From assembly GCF_010725885.1 (NCBI RefSeq), contig NZ_AP022600.1, forward strand, positions 3,410,001-3,474,000: a stretch of DNA of 64,000 nt, given 5' to 3'. The notes beneath the pieces were generated by a model that saw only the letters and a program-made list of their open reading frames with translations, made no database searches and was not told the origin of the DNA. A program made the position numbers and the translations under genes. Source of the stretch: Mycolicibacterium tokaiense (GTDB lineage: Bacteria > Actinomycetota > Actinomycetes > Mycobacteriales > Mycobacteriaceae). This document shows, in pieces, positions 34,868-45,100 of the stretch; positions within the stretch are counted from its first letter, which is position 1; each line of letters opens with the position of its first letter.

Positions 34868-34912
34868 GCAGCCATCGTGGACCGCCGCGGCGGCGCCGTC
34901 AACGCCGCAGCG

Positions 34913-35596
34913 TCAGCCCGACAGGCCGTCCCAGCTGACCAACTGCCAGCCGGTCACCGGATTGCCCTCGATCACCACCTGCCCGACGTTGGGCAACGGA
35001 TGCGACATCAGCAGGTTCGCATCGGTGTTGGAGACCGTCAGTTGCGTCCAGACGGCGATGGCCGCACCGTGGGAGAAGGCAACCACGTTCTTGTCGCCGC
35101 TGTCGTAGATGCGTTGCATCGCGCCGGTGAACTCGTCGATGAACTCGTTGCCATCGATGGCGCCGGGGATCCGCGCGCTCCGCTGGCCCTGCAGCCAGAG
35201 CTCCGGGGCCAGGAAGTAGGTCATTGCAGCGGCGTCCTGTGGGCTGCCCTCGAACCAACCCGCGGGGATCTCTTTGAGACCGGGTAGGACGTCGACCTGC
35301 TCGCCCAGCTCCCGGGCCAGCGGGGCCGCGGTCTGCTGGGTGCGGATCATCGACGAGGCGTAGATCCCGTCGAAGTCCTTGCCGCGCAGTTCATCTGCCA
35401 CCTGCTGGCCCTGCTGCTCCCCTTCTCCGGTGATGCCGGGCCCCGGCACCGTGGTGTCGATGACGCCGTCGGCGTTGGCCTGGGACTGGGCATGGCGGAC
35501 GAAGGTGACGGTGATCGATTCCGGCGGCGCGGGATCGGAGCCGCAGCCGCTGAGCAGCACGGTCAGAGCCAGTAATGGTGCGACAAACCTGGGCAT
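34913..35596 (-). CDS. lpqD: Lipoprotein of the histidine phosphatase family (LpqD)
   Basis: Exported lipoprotein with a phosphoglycerate mutase/histidine phosphatase domain, 227 residues (Rv3390 family). The lipobox LLSGC gives lipidated Cys18. The phospho-acceptor motif is FVRHAQSQAN (about residue 32-41) and the second catalytic His is in VAFSHGAAI. It is expected on the outer membrane face, acting on an unknown phosphate ester. The ATG directly abuts the stop of the upstream thioesterase gene (TAGATG), so translation is probably coupled. Confidence 0.9.
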   Translation of the reverse strand: MPRFVAPLLALTVLLSGCGSDPAPPESITVTFVRHAQSQANADGVIDTTVPGPGITGEGEQQGQQVADELRGKDFDGIYASSMIRTQQTAAPLARELGEQVDVLPGLKEIPAGWFEGSPQDAAAMTYFLAPELWLQGQRSARIPGAIDGNEFIDEFTGAMQRIYDSGDKNVVAFSHGAAIAVWTQLTVSNTDANLLMSHPLPNVGQVVIEGNPVTGWQLVSWDGLSG

Positions 35597-36466
35597 CTAG
35601 CGCCGCCTTCCCAGATAACCTTCCTGCGTCACCGTACAGACCAGTTCGCCACTGCGGTTGTAGATCAGCCCAGATGCCAGACCCCGCCCGCCGATGGCGC
35701 TGGGCGCGCGCTGGTCGTAGAGCAGCCAGTCGGAGAAGTCGACCGGCCGGTGAAACCACATCGTGTGGTCCAGCGACGCCATGGTTTCCATCGACTGCCA
35801 GGTCTTGCCCACCCCGACCTGTACCGGATCCAGGATCGTCCAGTCGCTGACGTATCCCAGCAGACACTGGGCCAGCATGGGGTCGGTCAGCAGCGCGCGC
35901 GGCGGTGCGGACTCCACCCGGAACCACACCCGGCACACCGCTTCCTCGGGTACGCCGGCGTCCACCGCCACCCGCGGCGGCGGGTCGATGTAGCGCATCT
36001 CGAACAGCTTCAGCCGGGCCAGTTCGGCGTAGCCCTCGTCGATGTAGGGCGCCAGCTGCTCGTCCAGGGTGGGCAGCGCTTCCGGCGGCGTGACCAGCGG
36101 CATGGGCTGCTGGTAGTCGTCGCCGGCGATGGGTTCGATGAACGACGCCATGGCTTCCATCACCACCACGTCCCCCTGGACGGTGGTGACCCGGCGGGTG
36201 GAGAAGGTGCGTCCCTCCCGCAGTGAGGTCACCTCGTAGCGCAGCGGCACCGCGGGGTTGCCCGGCCGCAGGAACGACGCGTGCAGGCTGTGCAGCAGCC
36301 GTCCGCTCACCGTGCGCGCCGCTGCGGCCATGGCCTGGGCCACCACCTGCCCGCCGAACACCCGTACGCGGGGGACGTCGTCGACGGGCTGCGCGCCCCG
36401 ATAACTGGCTCCACCCAGATCCTGGACGTCGAACAGGTCCAGAACATCCTGCAATGATTGCGGCAC
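35597..36466 (-). CDS. Acyl-CoA thioesterase II (TesB-like)
   Basis: Hydrolyses acyl-CoA to free acid and CoA. The 289-residue product is a double hotdog: VFGGQVVAQAMAAA in the first half (about 36-49) and LDHTMWFHRP in the second (about 230-239), with the conserved Asp/Thr/Gln-type active site region GLIYNRSGELV near the end. It starts at GTG 36466, divergent from htdY with 75 bases between. It forms an operon with lpqD. Confidence 0.9.
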   Translation of the reverse strand: MPQSLQDVLDLFDVQDLGGASYRGAQPVDDVPRVRVFGGQVVAQAMAAAARTVSGRLLHSLHASFLRPGNPAVPLRYEVTSLREGRTFSTRRVTTVQGDVVVMEAMASFIEPIAGDDYQQPMPLVTPPEALPTLDEQLAPYIDEGYAELARLKLFEMRYIDPPPRVAVDAGVPEEAVCRVWFRVESAPPRALLTDPMLAQCLLGYVSDWTILDPVQVGVGKTWQSMETMASLDHTMWFHRPVDFSDWLLYDQRAPSAIGGRGLASGLIYNRSGELVCTVTQEGYLGRRR

Positions 36467-36541
36467 GTATCTATAGAGCCACGTGCCCGCCCGGGCCGCT
36501 CACCCGGGTCAGTAAGGTCGGGGAAACTGCAAAGGAGCCCC

Positions 36542-37411
36542 ATGGCGATCGACCCGACGGCCATCGGCGCGAAGGCCGACCCGTACACCTTCACCTGGAC
36601 CGACCGCGACACCATGCTCTACGCCCTCGGCGTCGGCTGCGGCACCGCGGATCTCGCGTTCACCACCGAGAACAGCCACGACACTGCCCAGCAGGTGCTG
36701 CCCACCTATGCGGTGATCGCCTGCATCGGGTTCCCCGCCCTCGGCAAGATCGGCGAGTTCAACTTCGGGATGCTGCTGCACGGCTCCCAGCAGATCCGGC
36801 TGACCAAGCCCCTGCCGGCGGCGGGCCGGCTGGTGGTGGAATCCGAGGTCGCCGACCTGCAGGACAAGGGCGAGGGCAAGAACGCCATCGTGATGTTGCG
36901 CGCCCGCGGCAGCGACCCCGCGACCGACGAGGTGGTGGTGGAGACCCTGGCCACCTTCGTCATCCGTGGTGCCGGTGGCTTCGGAGGCGAACCCGGTACC
37001 CGCCCGCAGGCGCCGGAAGTGCCGCAGCGCGAGGCGGATTCACGCACCGCGATGCCCACCCGGGAGGACCAGGCGCTGATCTACCGGCTCTCCGGGGACC
37101 GCAACCCTCTGCACAGCGACCCGTGGTTCGCCCAGAACCTCGCCGGTTTCCCCAAGCCGATCCTGCACGGGCTGTGCACCTACGGGTTCGCCGGGCGGGC
37201 CCTGGTGGCCGATCTGGGCGGCGGTGACGCTGCCCGCATCACCGACATGTCGGCCCGGTTCACCTCGCCGGTGTTCCCCGGGGAGACGCTCACCACGTCG
37301 ATCTGGCGCACCGGGCCCGGGCAGGCGGTGTTCACCACCGAGGCCGCCCAGCCCGACGGTTCCGGCGCCCGGCTGGTCCTCGAAGACGGGGTGGCCGCCT
37401 TCCAGGCCTGA
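36542..37411 (+). CDS. htdY: 3-hydroxyacyl-thioester dehydratase HtdY
   Basis: (R)-specific enoyl hydratase/dehydratase of the MaoC type, 289 residues (Rv3389c family, about 290). It interconverts 3-hydroxyacyl- and enoyl-CoA of long-chain lipids. The C-terminal hotdog has hydratase-2 motif YRLSGDRNPLHSDPWFA (Asp and His of the catalytic pair) followed by FPKPILHGLCTYG; the N-terminal hotdog is non-catalytic. AAAGGAG lies 5 bases before ATG 36542, which decides the start. Confidence 0.94.
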   Translation: MAIDPTAIGAKADPYTFTWTDRDTMLYALGVGCGTADLAFTTENSHDTAQQVLPTYAVIACIGFPALGKIGEFNFGMLLHGSQQIRLTKPLPAAGRLVVESEVADLQDKGEGKNAIVMLRARGSDPATDEVVVETLATFVIRGAGGFGGEPGTRPQAPEVPQREADSRTAMPTREDQALIYRLSGDRNPLHSDPWFAQNLAGFPKPILHGLCTYGFAGRALVADLGGGDAARITDMSARFTSPVFPGETLTTSIWRTGPGQAVFTTEAAQPDGSGARLVLEDGVAAFQA

Positions 37412-37443
37412 ATCGCCCGTCCAGGAGCCTTTCATCCGGCAGG

Positions 37444-38328
37444 ATGAGCCGCATGAGGCTCATCGTCGGGTACCTGGCCACTCCGAGCGGCGACGACGGT
37501 CTGGCGCTGGGGGTGCGGCTGGCCCGCACCCTGGGCGCTGCGCTGGACCTGTGCATGGTGCTGCCCCACGACCGTCTCGGCACGGTGGGCGGCTTCGACC
37601 AGTTCCTGGCCGACCAGGCCCAGCAGTGGCTGGACGAGGCCGCCGCCACGGTGCCCGACGACATCGAGGTGGCCACCCATGTCAGCTTCGGTGAATCGTT
37701 CGCCGAAGGGCTGATCGAGGAATCGGCCCGCTTGGGCGCCGAGGCGATCGTCGTCGGCGCCGCCGGGGACGGTCTGATCGGGCGCTACTCGGTCGGCTCG
37801 GTTACCGGCGAGCTGCTGCACTCGTCGCCGGTGCCGCTGGCGCTGGCGCCGCGCGGCACCCGGCATTCCACGGCGCAGCGGGTCCGGGAGGTCACCTGCG
37901 CGTTGGGCCGCCGCCAGGGCGCCGACCTGTTGCTGGCCACCGCGGTACGCGCCAGTGCGGCGGCGGGCACTCCGCTGCGCCTGGTGTCGCTGGTGGCGCT
38001 GGACCCGGCGTTCGGCACCCTCCGCGACGATGCGGAGTCGACCCGAGACCGGGCGATCGCCCATGCGCGCCAGACCCTGGATGCCGCCAAAGCCGAATTG
38101 CCCGAAGGATTTCCGGTGGAGTCCACGATTGTCGACGGGCCGTCGGTGGAGGCGGCGGTCAACAAGCTCGACTGGCATGACGGTGACCTGATCATGGTCG
38201 GGTCCAGCCGGCTGAGTGCGCCGCGGCGGCTGTTCCTGGGGTCGACGGCGGCCAAGATGTTGCGCGTCCTGGAGGTCCCCATGGTTGTGGTGCCCCGCGA
38301 GCAACTGGGCGAGGAGGACCTGCCGTGA
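37444..38328 (+). CDS. Tandem-domain universal stress protein
   Basis: Two UspA folds in 294 residues (about 4-137 and 150-285). The second ends with IMVGSSRLSAPRRLFLGSTAAKML, matching the ATP-binding G-x2-G-x9-G(S/T) pattern approximately; the first has VVGAAGDGLIGRYSVGSVTG. The start is uncertain between ATG 37444 and ATG 37453. Its stop overlaps the GTG of the following permease by 4 bases, so the two are translated together; the stress protein may modulate the transporter, as seen for some Usp-transporter pairs. Confidence 0.88.
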   Translation: MSRMRLIVGYLATPSGDDGLALGVRLARTLGAALDLCMVLPHDRLGTVGGFDQFLADQAQQWLDEAAATVPDDIEVATHVSFGESFAEGLIEESARLGAEAIVVGAAGDGLIGRYSVGSVTGELLHSSPVPLALAPRGTRHSTAQRVREVTCALGRRQGADLLLATAVRASAAAGTPLRLVSLVALDPAFGTLRDDAESTRDRAIAHARQTLDAAKAELPEGFPVESTIVDGPSVEAAVNKLDWHDGDLIMVGSSRLSAPRRLFLGSTAAKMLRVLEVPMVVVPREQLGEEDLP

Positions 38329-39821
38329 CCGATCAGGCCACCGACGGCCGCAGCGCCAAGGGGCTGGCCGCAGGCAAGGTCGGCACCTTCTCCGGCGCCG
38401 TGCTCGGGATCTCCTCGGTGGCGCCGGGGTACACGCTGACCGCCAGCATCGGGCTGATCGTGGCCGCGGTGGGACTGAAGATGCCCGCGATCTTCATCGC
38501 CGGCTTCATCCCGATGTTTTTGACCGCCTACGCCTACCGCGAACTCAACTCCCGCACGCCGGACTGCGGTGCGTCGTTCACGTGGTCCACCAAGGCATTC
38601 GGGCCCTACGTCGGCTGGATGTGCGGTTGGGGCATGGTGATCGCCACCATCATCGTGCTGTCCAATCTCGCGGCCATCGCCGTGGAGTTCTTCTACCTGT
38701 TCATCGCCAAGTTGGTGAACCAGCCGTCCATCGCCGACCTGGCCTACAACACCGCCGTCAACATCGTCAGCACCCTCGCGTTCCTGGGTCTGGCCACGCT
38801 CATCGCGAGCCGGGGCATCACCACCAGCGAGCGGGTGCAGTACGTGCTGGTGGGTTTTCAGATGGTGGTGCTGGTGGCGTTCGCCGTCGTGGCGATCACC
38901 CACGTGGGTGCCGGTGACGCCCCCGCCGGTCTGAGTTTCGACCTGGACTGGTTCAATCCGTTCACCGGACTGGCCATGGGCGCGTTCGTCATCGGGGTGA
39001 CCGGCTCGATCTTCGCCTTCTGGGGCTGGGACACCTGCCTGACGTTGGGGGAGGAGTCCAAGGACCCCACCAAGGTGCCCGGGCGGGCCGGATTGCTCTG
39101 TGTCACCTCGATTCTGCTCACGTACCTGCTGGTGTCCGTGGCGGTGATGATGTACGCCGGCATCGGGACCGACGGTCTGGGGCTGGGCAACGAGGACAAC
39201 GCCGCCAACGTCTTCGGTGCCCTGGCCGATCCGGTGCTGGGCCCCGCCGGCGGCCTGGTGCTCTACCTGGCGGTCTTCGCCTCGTCGGTGGCCAGCCTGC
39301 AGACCACGTTCCTGCCCGCCGCCCGCGCCATGCTGGCGATGGGGGCCTACGGGGCGTTCCCGGCGAAGTTCGCGGAGGTCAGCCCCCGGTTCCTCACCCC
39401 GTCGTTCAGCACCGCCGTGGCCGGGATCGTCACCGGCACCTTCTACACCGTGGTGAGCCTGCTCTCGGAGTCGGTGTTGCTGGATACCATTGCCGCGCTG
39501 GGCATCATGATCTGCTGGTACTACGGCATCACGGCCTTCGCCTGTGTCTGGTATTTCCGTCGCGAGCTGTTCTCCAGCGTGCACAACCTCGTCTTCAAGT
39601 TCCTGTTCCCGCTGCTGGGCGGCATCATCCTGGCGGCGGTGTTCGTGATCTCGGTCAAGGAGAGCATGAACCCCGACAACGGCAGCGGTGCATCGCTGGG
39701 CGGCATCGGGCTGGTGTTCTTCCTGGGCTTCGGGTTGCTGGCGCTCGGTGCGGTGTTGATGGGGGTGATGCGCACCCGCAGCCCGGCCTTCTTCCGGGGC
39801 CAGACCATCAGCCGCGACTGA
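38325..39821 (+). CDS. APC-superfamily amino-acid permease
   Basis: Amino acid/polyamine/organocation permease, 498 residues, about 12 transmembrane segments; substrate unknown. The first helix contains the typical GISSVAPGYTLTASIG (about 27-42), and the consensus region TGSIFAFWGWDTCLTLGEESKDP (split here as FAFWGWD and EESKDP) lies at about 225-250. The GTG start overlaps the universal stress gene stop. No binding-protein partner is encoded nearby. Confidence 0.9.
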   Translation: MTDQATDGRSAKGLAAGKVGTFSGAVLGISSVAPGYTLTASIGLIVAAVGLKMPAIFIAGFIPMFLTAYAYRELNSRTPDCGASFTWSTKAFGPYVGWMCGWGMVIATIIVLSNLAAIAVEFFYLFIAKLVNQPSIADLAYNTAVNIVSTLAFLGLATLIASRGITTSERVQYVLVGFQMVVLVAFAVVAITHVGAGDAPAGLSFDLDWFNPFTGLAMGAFVIGVTGSIFAFWGWDTCLTLGEESKDPTKVPGRAGLLCVTSILLTYLLVSVAVMMYAGIGTDGLGLGNEDNAANVFGALADPVLGPAGGLVLYLAVFASSVASLQTTFLPAARAMLAMGAYGAFPAKFAEVSPRFLTPSFSTAVAGIVTGTFYTVVSLLSESVLLDTIAALGIMICWYYGITAFACVWYFRRELFSSVHNLVFKFLFPLLGGIILAAVFVISVKESMNPDNGSGASLGGIGLVFFLGFGLLALGAVLMGVMRTRSPAFFRGQTISRD

Positions 39822-39865
39822 AAATCGGTTGGGTCGGGCGACGCTGCTGTGGCACTGTGGACGCA

Positions 39866-41038
39866 ATGACCACATGGGCGGTACGGTCGGCGACCGACGA
39901 CGATCAGCAGGCGATGTCACGCCTGGCGGCAACAGGTTTCGGTGTCTACATGGCGCCGGAGAGCAAGCGGCCGTGGCGGGTGATGGTGGCCGACGGTGGT
40001 TCGGTGGTGGTGTCCGACGGCCCCGAGATCGTGGGCATGGCCTGTTACCTGGACATGGAGCTCACGGTGCCGGGTGGGGTCACCCTGCCCATCGCCGGCG
40101 TCTCGGCGGTTGTGGTGTCCCCGACCCACCGCCGCCGCGGCATCCTGCGGGCCATGGTGACCGACCTGCACCGGCGCATCGAGGCCACCGGTGCGCCCAT
40201 CGCCGCCCTGACGGCCAGTGAAGGCGGGATCTACGGTCGCTTCGGATACGGCCCGGCCACCATCGAGCGCTCCATGGTGGTGCAGCGGCGACTGGCCGAG
40301 TTCCACGCCGACGCCCCCGACGACGGCCGGGTGCGCCTGGTGGCTCCGGCGCAGCACCGCGACCAACTCATGGAGATCTACGACCGCTGGCGCCGCCGCA
40401 CACCGGGCGGGCTGGCGTGCCCACAGGTGCTCTGGGATGACGTGCTGGCCGACCGGGACAGCGACCGCGACGGTGGCAGCGCCTGGTTCGCGCTGCTACA
40501 TCCCGACGGCTACGCGCTGTACCGGGTGCGCCACGGCGACAAGGCCGTGGTGCGCACCGGGGTCACCGCCGTCACCCCGCAGGCGCACGCGGCGTTGTGG
40601 CGGACGCTGCTCGGGCTCGACCTGATCGACGAGGTGCAGATCGACACCCACCCGGCCGATCCGCTGCCCTACCTGCTGGCGGATTCGCGGCGGGTGCAGA
40701 CCACCTCGATGGTGGACGCACTGTGGCTGCGCATCATGGACATCCCGGCGGCCCTGCAGGCCCGCACCTACCCCGCTGACGCGCACCTGGTGCTCGAGGT
40801 GGGTGACGGCCGGTTCGCGCTCGACATCTCAGGTGGCCGGGCCACGTGTGTCCCGACCGACGCCCCGGCGGATCTGCACCTGGATCTCGACGTGCTCGGC
40901 AGCATCTATCTGGGCACCCACTCGGCGCGGGATCTGGCTGCGGCCAACCGGATTCGCAGTGCGTCAGATGAGGCGCTGTACATGGCCGACGCGGCCTTCC
41001 GCAGTACGGTGCCCGCGCAGATGGGGTTTCACTTCTGA
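39866..41038 (+). CDS. Eis-like GNAT N-acetyltransferase
   Basis: Acetyl-CoA-dependent acetyltransferase of the Eis family, 390 residues, with two GNAT lobes and a sterol-carrier-like C-terminal lobe. The acetyl-CoA motif is VVVSPTHRRRGILRAM. The Tyr that serves as general acid in Eis lies in ASEGGIYGRFGYGPAT, and the chain ends in Phe (MGFHF), as in Eis, where the terminal carboxylate is the general base. It may acetylate aminoglycosides or protein lysines; the in vivo substrate is not deducible. ATG 39866 is preferred over GTG 39857. Its 3' end overlaps the convergent nitroreductase gene by 10 bases. Confidence 0.87.
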   Translation: MTTWAVRSATDDDQQAMSRLAATGFGVYMAPESKRPWRVMVADGGSVVVSDGPEIVGMACYLDMELTVPGGVTLPIAGVSAVVVSPTHRRRGILRAMVTDLHRRIEATGAPIAALTASEGGIYGRFGYGPATIERSMVVQRRLAEFHADAPDDGRVRLVAPAQHRDQLMEIYDRWRRRTPGGLACPQVLWDDVLADRDSDRDGGSAWFALLHPDGYALYRVRHGDKAVVRTGVTAVTPQAHAALWRTLLGLDLIDEVQIDTHPADPLPYLLADSRRVQTTSMVDALWLRIMDIPAALQARTYPADAHLVLEVGDGRFALDISGGRATCVPTDAPADLHLDLDVLGSIYLGTHSARDLAAANRIRSASDEALYMADAAFRSTVPAQMGFHF

Positions 41039-42015
41039 CGCTGCACCCGCAGGATGTCCGACAGGGCGCGCCGCGGTGTCGGCGTCGGGGGCGCGGTCAG
41101 ACCGGCGGCGCGACCCACCCGGACCAACACCTGCGGCACGCCGCTGCGGCCGATCAGCTCGGCGACCACCGCGCGAGCCGCAGGCAACTCGGTCACGTGC
41201 GACACCGTGCACGTGGCCAGCCCGGCGGCGGTGCATTCCAGCAGCACCGTCGACAGCGCCTCCCCGCAGGACAGGGCGTCGGCTCTGGTGTCCTCCGGAG
41301 TCGAGAGCACCAGAACCGCCGCCTCGTCGGCGCTGACGTCGGTGTGTGAGGCGTGGACGCCGGCCGGGAAGTTCCGGTTGACGGGCACCCGGTCATTGTC
41401 GATGACGCCGTTCAACAGGTCGGGCGGAATGCCCTGGTCCAGGTCGAAAGGTGCGGTCCACCAGTCGAGTTCGGCAACGTAGCCCGCGTCCTGGCGCCGC
41501 ATCGCCTCGGTGAGCGCGGATGCCTCGAAGAGGTCGGGCAGCAGCGGCTCCGGCAGCACGGCCAACCGGGTGTCGGTGTCGTCCAGCAGATGGGTGAGCA
41601 CGGGAACCAGCAGGTTCAGGTCGTCCGGGGCGCGCATCGGCAGCCGGTCGGTACGGCGCTGCGTGATGGCGGCGGCCCGGGCGCGGGTGGCCGCGGAGAC
41701 GAAACCTGCCGGCCAGAACTCGACGGTGACCAGGTGCTCGGGGCGGTTGGGGTCGGGGAACCGGTCGACGAACGTCTGCCATCCGGCCGCGGCGGCCGCC
41801 ACCCGCAGGTGGTCTAGGGCGGCGCCGCAGCTGATCAGCGCCTGGCGCGCGCCGTGGTCGGTGTTGCGCACCAGCCGGCTGTGGTCCAGGTGTAGCTGCA
41901 GGGTGTTGCCGTCGAGCACCCATAACCAGGGTTGGCTGTTGTGCAGGGACGGTGCCCGGCCTGCGAGTTCGACGGCTGTGCTGATCAGATCGGTGCTCAC
42001 CGCCGTGTTGCCCAT
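41029..42015 (-). CDS. Acg-type nitroreductase-fold protein
   Basis: Member of the Acg/Rv2032 family, which in M. tuberculosis is under DosR control and binds FMN in a nitroreductase fold without clear reductase activity. The 328-residue product has APSLHNSQPWLWVLDG near the start, RRTDRLPM, and CGEALSTVLLECTAAGL in the C-terminal half. ATG 42015 is chosen because homology begins there; a longer frame adds 22 residues. It is divergent from dnaE2 and converges with the Eis-like gene. I saw no DosR box upstream. Confidence 0.85.
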   Translation of the reverse strand: MGNTAVSTDLISTAVELAGRAPSLHNSQPWLWVLDGNTLQLHLDHSRLVRNTDHGARQALISCGAALDHLRVAAAAAGWQTFVDRFPDPNRPEHLVTVEFWPAGFVSAATRARAAAITQRRTDRLPMRAPDDLNLLVPVLTHLLDDTDTRLAVLPEPLLPDLFEASALTEAMRRQDAGYVAELDWWTAPFDLDQGIPPDLLNGVIDNDRVPVNRNFPAGVHASHTDVSADEAAVLVLSTPEDTRADALSCGEALSTVLLECTAAGLATCTVSHVTELPAARAVVAELIGRSGVPQVLVRVGRAAGLTAPPTPTPRRALSDILRVQRQK

Positions 42016-42095
42016 GGCGCCATCTTCGGCCCACGCGGGGTGGGCGCCCAAGACCGCTTGGTCACCGGGGGCGGGGACCAAAGGCCTCTCGTCAG

Positions 42096-42124
42096 TCGAA
42101 CATCAGTTCGATACACTCGGGTAC
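42096..42124 (+). promoter_or_regulatory. LexA box and leaderless promoter of dnaE2
   Basis: TCGAACATCAGTTCGA (42096-42111) is a perfect match to the SOS box TCGAAC-N4-GTTCGA. The -10 TACACT (42112-42117) abuts it and lies 7 bases before GTG 42125, so LexA would sit on the spacer of a leaderless promoter. Confidence 0.88.
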
Positions 42125-45100
42125 GTGGACAAGTTCCTGGGGCCGCCCACCTGGGGTGAGATGCAGCGGGTGCTCAACAGCAAACCCCGCCGCGCCGGGC
42201 TGCCCATGAAGGAGCCGGTGGGTGACGGCGGGGACAGCCCCGCCTGGTCGCGCAAGCGGGAAGCGTTCGAACCGGCAGGGGAGCGGCGGATCCGTTCCCG
42301 GGTGCCGTATGCCGAACTGCACACCCACTCGGCCTACAGTTTCCTCGACGGCGCCAGCACCCCGGAGGAACTCGTCGAGGAGGCCGCGCGGCTGGACCTG
42401 CGGGCCATCGCACTGACCGATCACGACGGTCTCTACGGCGTGGTGCGTTTCGCCGAAGCGGCTCAGGAACTGGACATCAGCACCGTCTTCGGGGCCGAAC
42501 TGTCTCTGGGCGACGGGTCCCGTACCGAGGTCCCAGACCCGCCGGGGCCACATCTGCTGGTGCTGGCGCGCGGAGCGGAGGGCTACCGCCGGCTGTCGCG
42601 CCAGATCTCGGCGGCGCATCTGGCCGGCGGGGAGAAGGGCAAGCCGCGCTACGACTACGACGCGGTCACCGCCGCCGCCGGTGGGCACTGGCACATCCTC
42701 ACCGGCTGTCGTAAAGGCCATGTCCGCCAAGCCCTTTCCGCCGGTGGGCCCGACGCCGCGGAGAAGGCCCTGGCCGACCTGGTGGACCGCTTCGGCGCTG
42801 ACCGGGTGAGCATCGAGCTCAGCGGTCACGGCGGCCCGCTCGACGACGAACGTAATGCGGTGCTGGCCGCGCTCGCGCCGAAGTTCGGGGTCGGTGTGGT
42901 CGCCACCACCGGTGCCCACTTCGCCGCTCCTCAGCGTGGCCGGCTGGCCATGGCGATGGGGGCGATCCGCGCCCGCCAGTCCCTGGACCAGGCGGCCGGC
43001 TGGCTGGCACCACTGGGTGGCGCGCATCTGCGTTCGGGTGAGGAGATGGCCCGGATGTTCGGCCAGTTCCCGCACGCGGTCACCGCTGCAGCAGAGCTGG
43101 GGGAACAGTGCGCGTTCGGGTTGCAGCTCATCGCCCCGCAGCTACCGCCGTTCGACGTACCGACCGGGCACACCGAGGGCAGTTACCTGCGCGAGCTGAC
43201 CATGCGCGGCGCCGCCCGCCGTTACGGTCCGCGCGACGGTGCTCCGCAGGCCTACGCACAGCTCGAGCGTGAGCTCGACATCATCTCCCGGCTGAACTTC
43301 CCGGGGTACTTCCTGGTGGTCAACGACATCACCCAGTTCTGCCGGGACCACAAGATCCTCTGCCAGGGCCGGGGTTCGGCGGCCAACTCCGCGGTGTGTT
43401 ACGCCCTCGGGGTCACCCACGTCGACCCGATCGCCAACGAGCTGCTCTTCGAACGCTTCCTGTCCCCGGCGCGTGACGGGCCACCGGACATCGACATCGA
43501 CATCGAATCCGACCTGCGGGAAGAGGCCATCCAGTACGTCTACACCAAGTACGGCCGCGACTATGCCGCCCAGGTGGCCAACGTCATCACCTACCGGGGT
43601 CGCAGTGCCGTCCGCGACATGGCCCGGGCGCTGGGGTTCTCGCAGGGCCAGCAGGATGCGTGGAGCAAGCAGATCGGCCAGTGGGGTGACCTCGCCGAGA
43701 GTCAGCACGTCGACGGCATCCCCGAACCGGTGATCGACCTGGCGTGTGAGATCAAGAACCTGCCGCGGCACATGGGCATCCATTCCGGTGGGATGGTGAT
43801 CTGCGACCGGCCCATCGCCGACGTGTGCCCGGTGGAGTGGGCGCGCATGGAGAACCGCAGCGTGCTGCAGTGGGACAAAGACGACTGCGCGGCAATCGGA
43901 TTGGTGAAGTTCGACATGCTGGGCCTGGGCATGCTCTCGGCGCTGCACTACGCCATCGACCTGCTGGCCGAGCACAAGGGGCTGGAGGTGGACCTGGCCA
44001 TGCTCGACCTGTCCGAGCCCGCGGTGTACGAGATGCTGCAGAAGGCGGATTCGGTGGGCGTGTTCCAGGTGGAGTCGCGGGCGCAGATGGCCACGCTGCC
44101 GCGGCTCAAGCCCCGGGTGTTCTACGACCTGGTGGTCGAAGTCGCGCTGATCCGTCCCGGGCCCATCCAGGGCAACTCGGTGCACCCGTACATCAGCAGA
44201 CGCAACGGTCTCGAACCCGTGGTGTACGACCACCCGTCGATGGAGCCGGCGCTGCGCAAAACCCTTGGCGTGCCGCTGTTCCAGGAGCAGCTGATGCAGC
44301 TGGCGGTGGACTGCGCGGGATTCACCGCCGCCGAAGCCGACCAGCTGCGCCGGGCGATGGGCTCCAAGCGCTCCACCGAGAAGATGCGCCGGCTCCGGGC
44401 CCGGTTCTACGAGGGCATGCACCACACCCACGGCATCACCGGCGACGTGGCCGACCGGATCTACGAGAAGCTGGAAGCCTTCGCCAATTTCGGTTTCCCG
44501 GAAAGCCATTCGCTCAGCTTCGCGTCGCTGGTGTTCTATTCGTCATGGATCAAACTGCACCACCCGGCGGCGTTCTGTGCGGCGCTGCTGCGGGCCCAGC
44601 CCATGGGCTTCTACTCACCGCAGACGCTGGTGGCCGACGCCCGCCGCCACGGGGTGCTGGTGCACGGCCCGGACGCCAACGCCAGCCTGGCCCACCCCAC
44701 CCTGGAGAACGCCGGACTGGAAGTGCGCCTCGGCCTCGGCGACGTCCGCCACATCGGTGCCGAGCTGGCCCAGCGCATCGTCGACGAGCGAGATGCCCAC
44801 GGCGCCTTCCGTTCTCTGCTGGATCTCACCGGCCGGGTCCAGCTCAGCGTGCCGCAGACCGAAGCCCTGGCCACCGCGGGCGCGCTGGGCTGCTTCGGCA
44901 TCACCCGCCGCGAGGGACTGTGGGCGGCGGGCGCAGCAGCCGCCGAGCGTCCCGACCGGCTGCCGGGGGTGGGCTCGTCGTCGCATGTGCCCACCCTGCC
45001 CGGCATGAGCGATGTGGAACTGGCCGCCTCCGACGTCTGGGCCACCGGCGTCTCGCCGGACAGTTATCCCACCCAGTTCCTGCGCGCCGATCTCGACGCC

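Noticed and set aside
41510..42124. 205-codon extension ahead of dnaE2
   Set aside because: It is antisense to the Acg-like gene and crosses the SOS box and -10; the PHP domain begins soon after GTG 42125.
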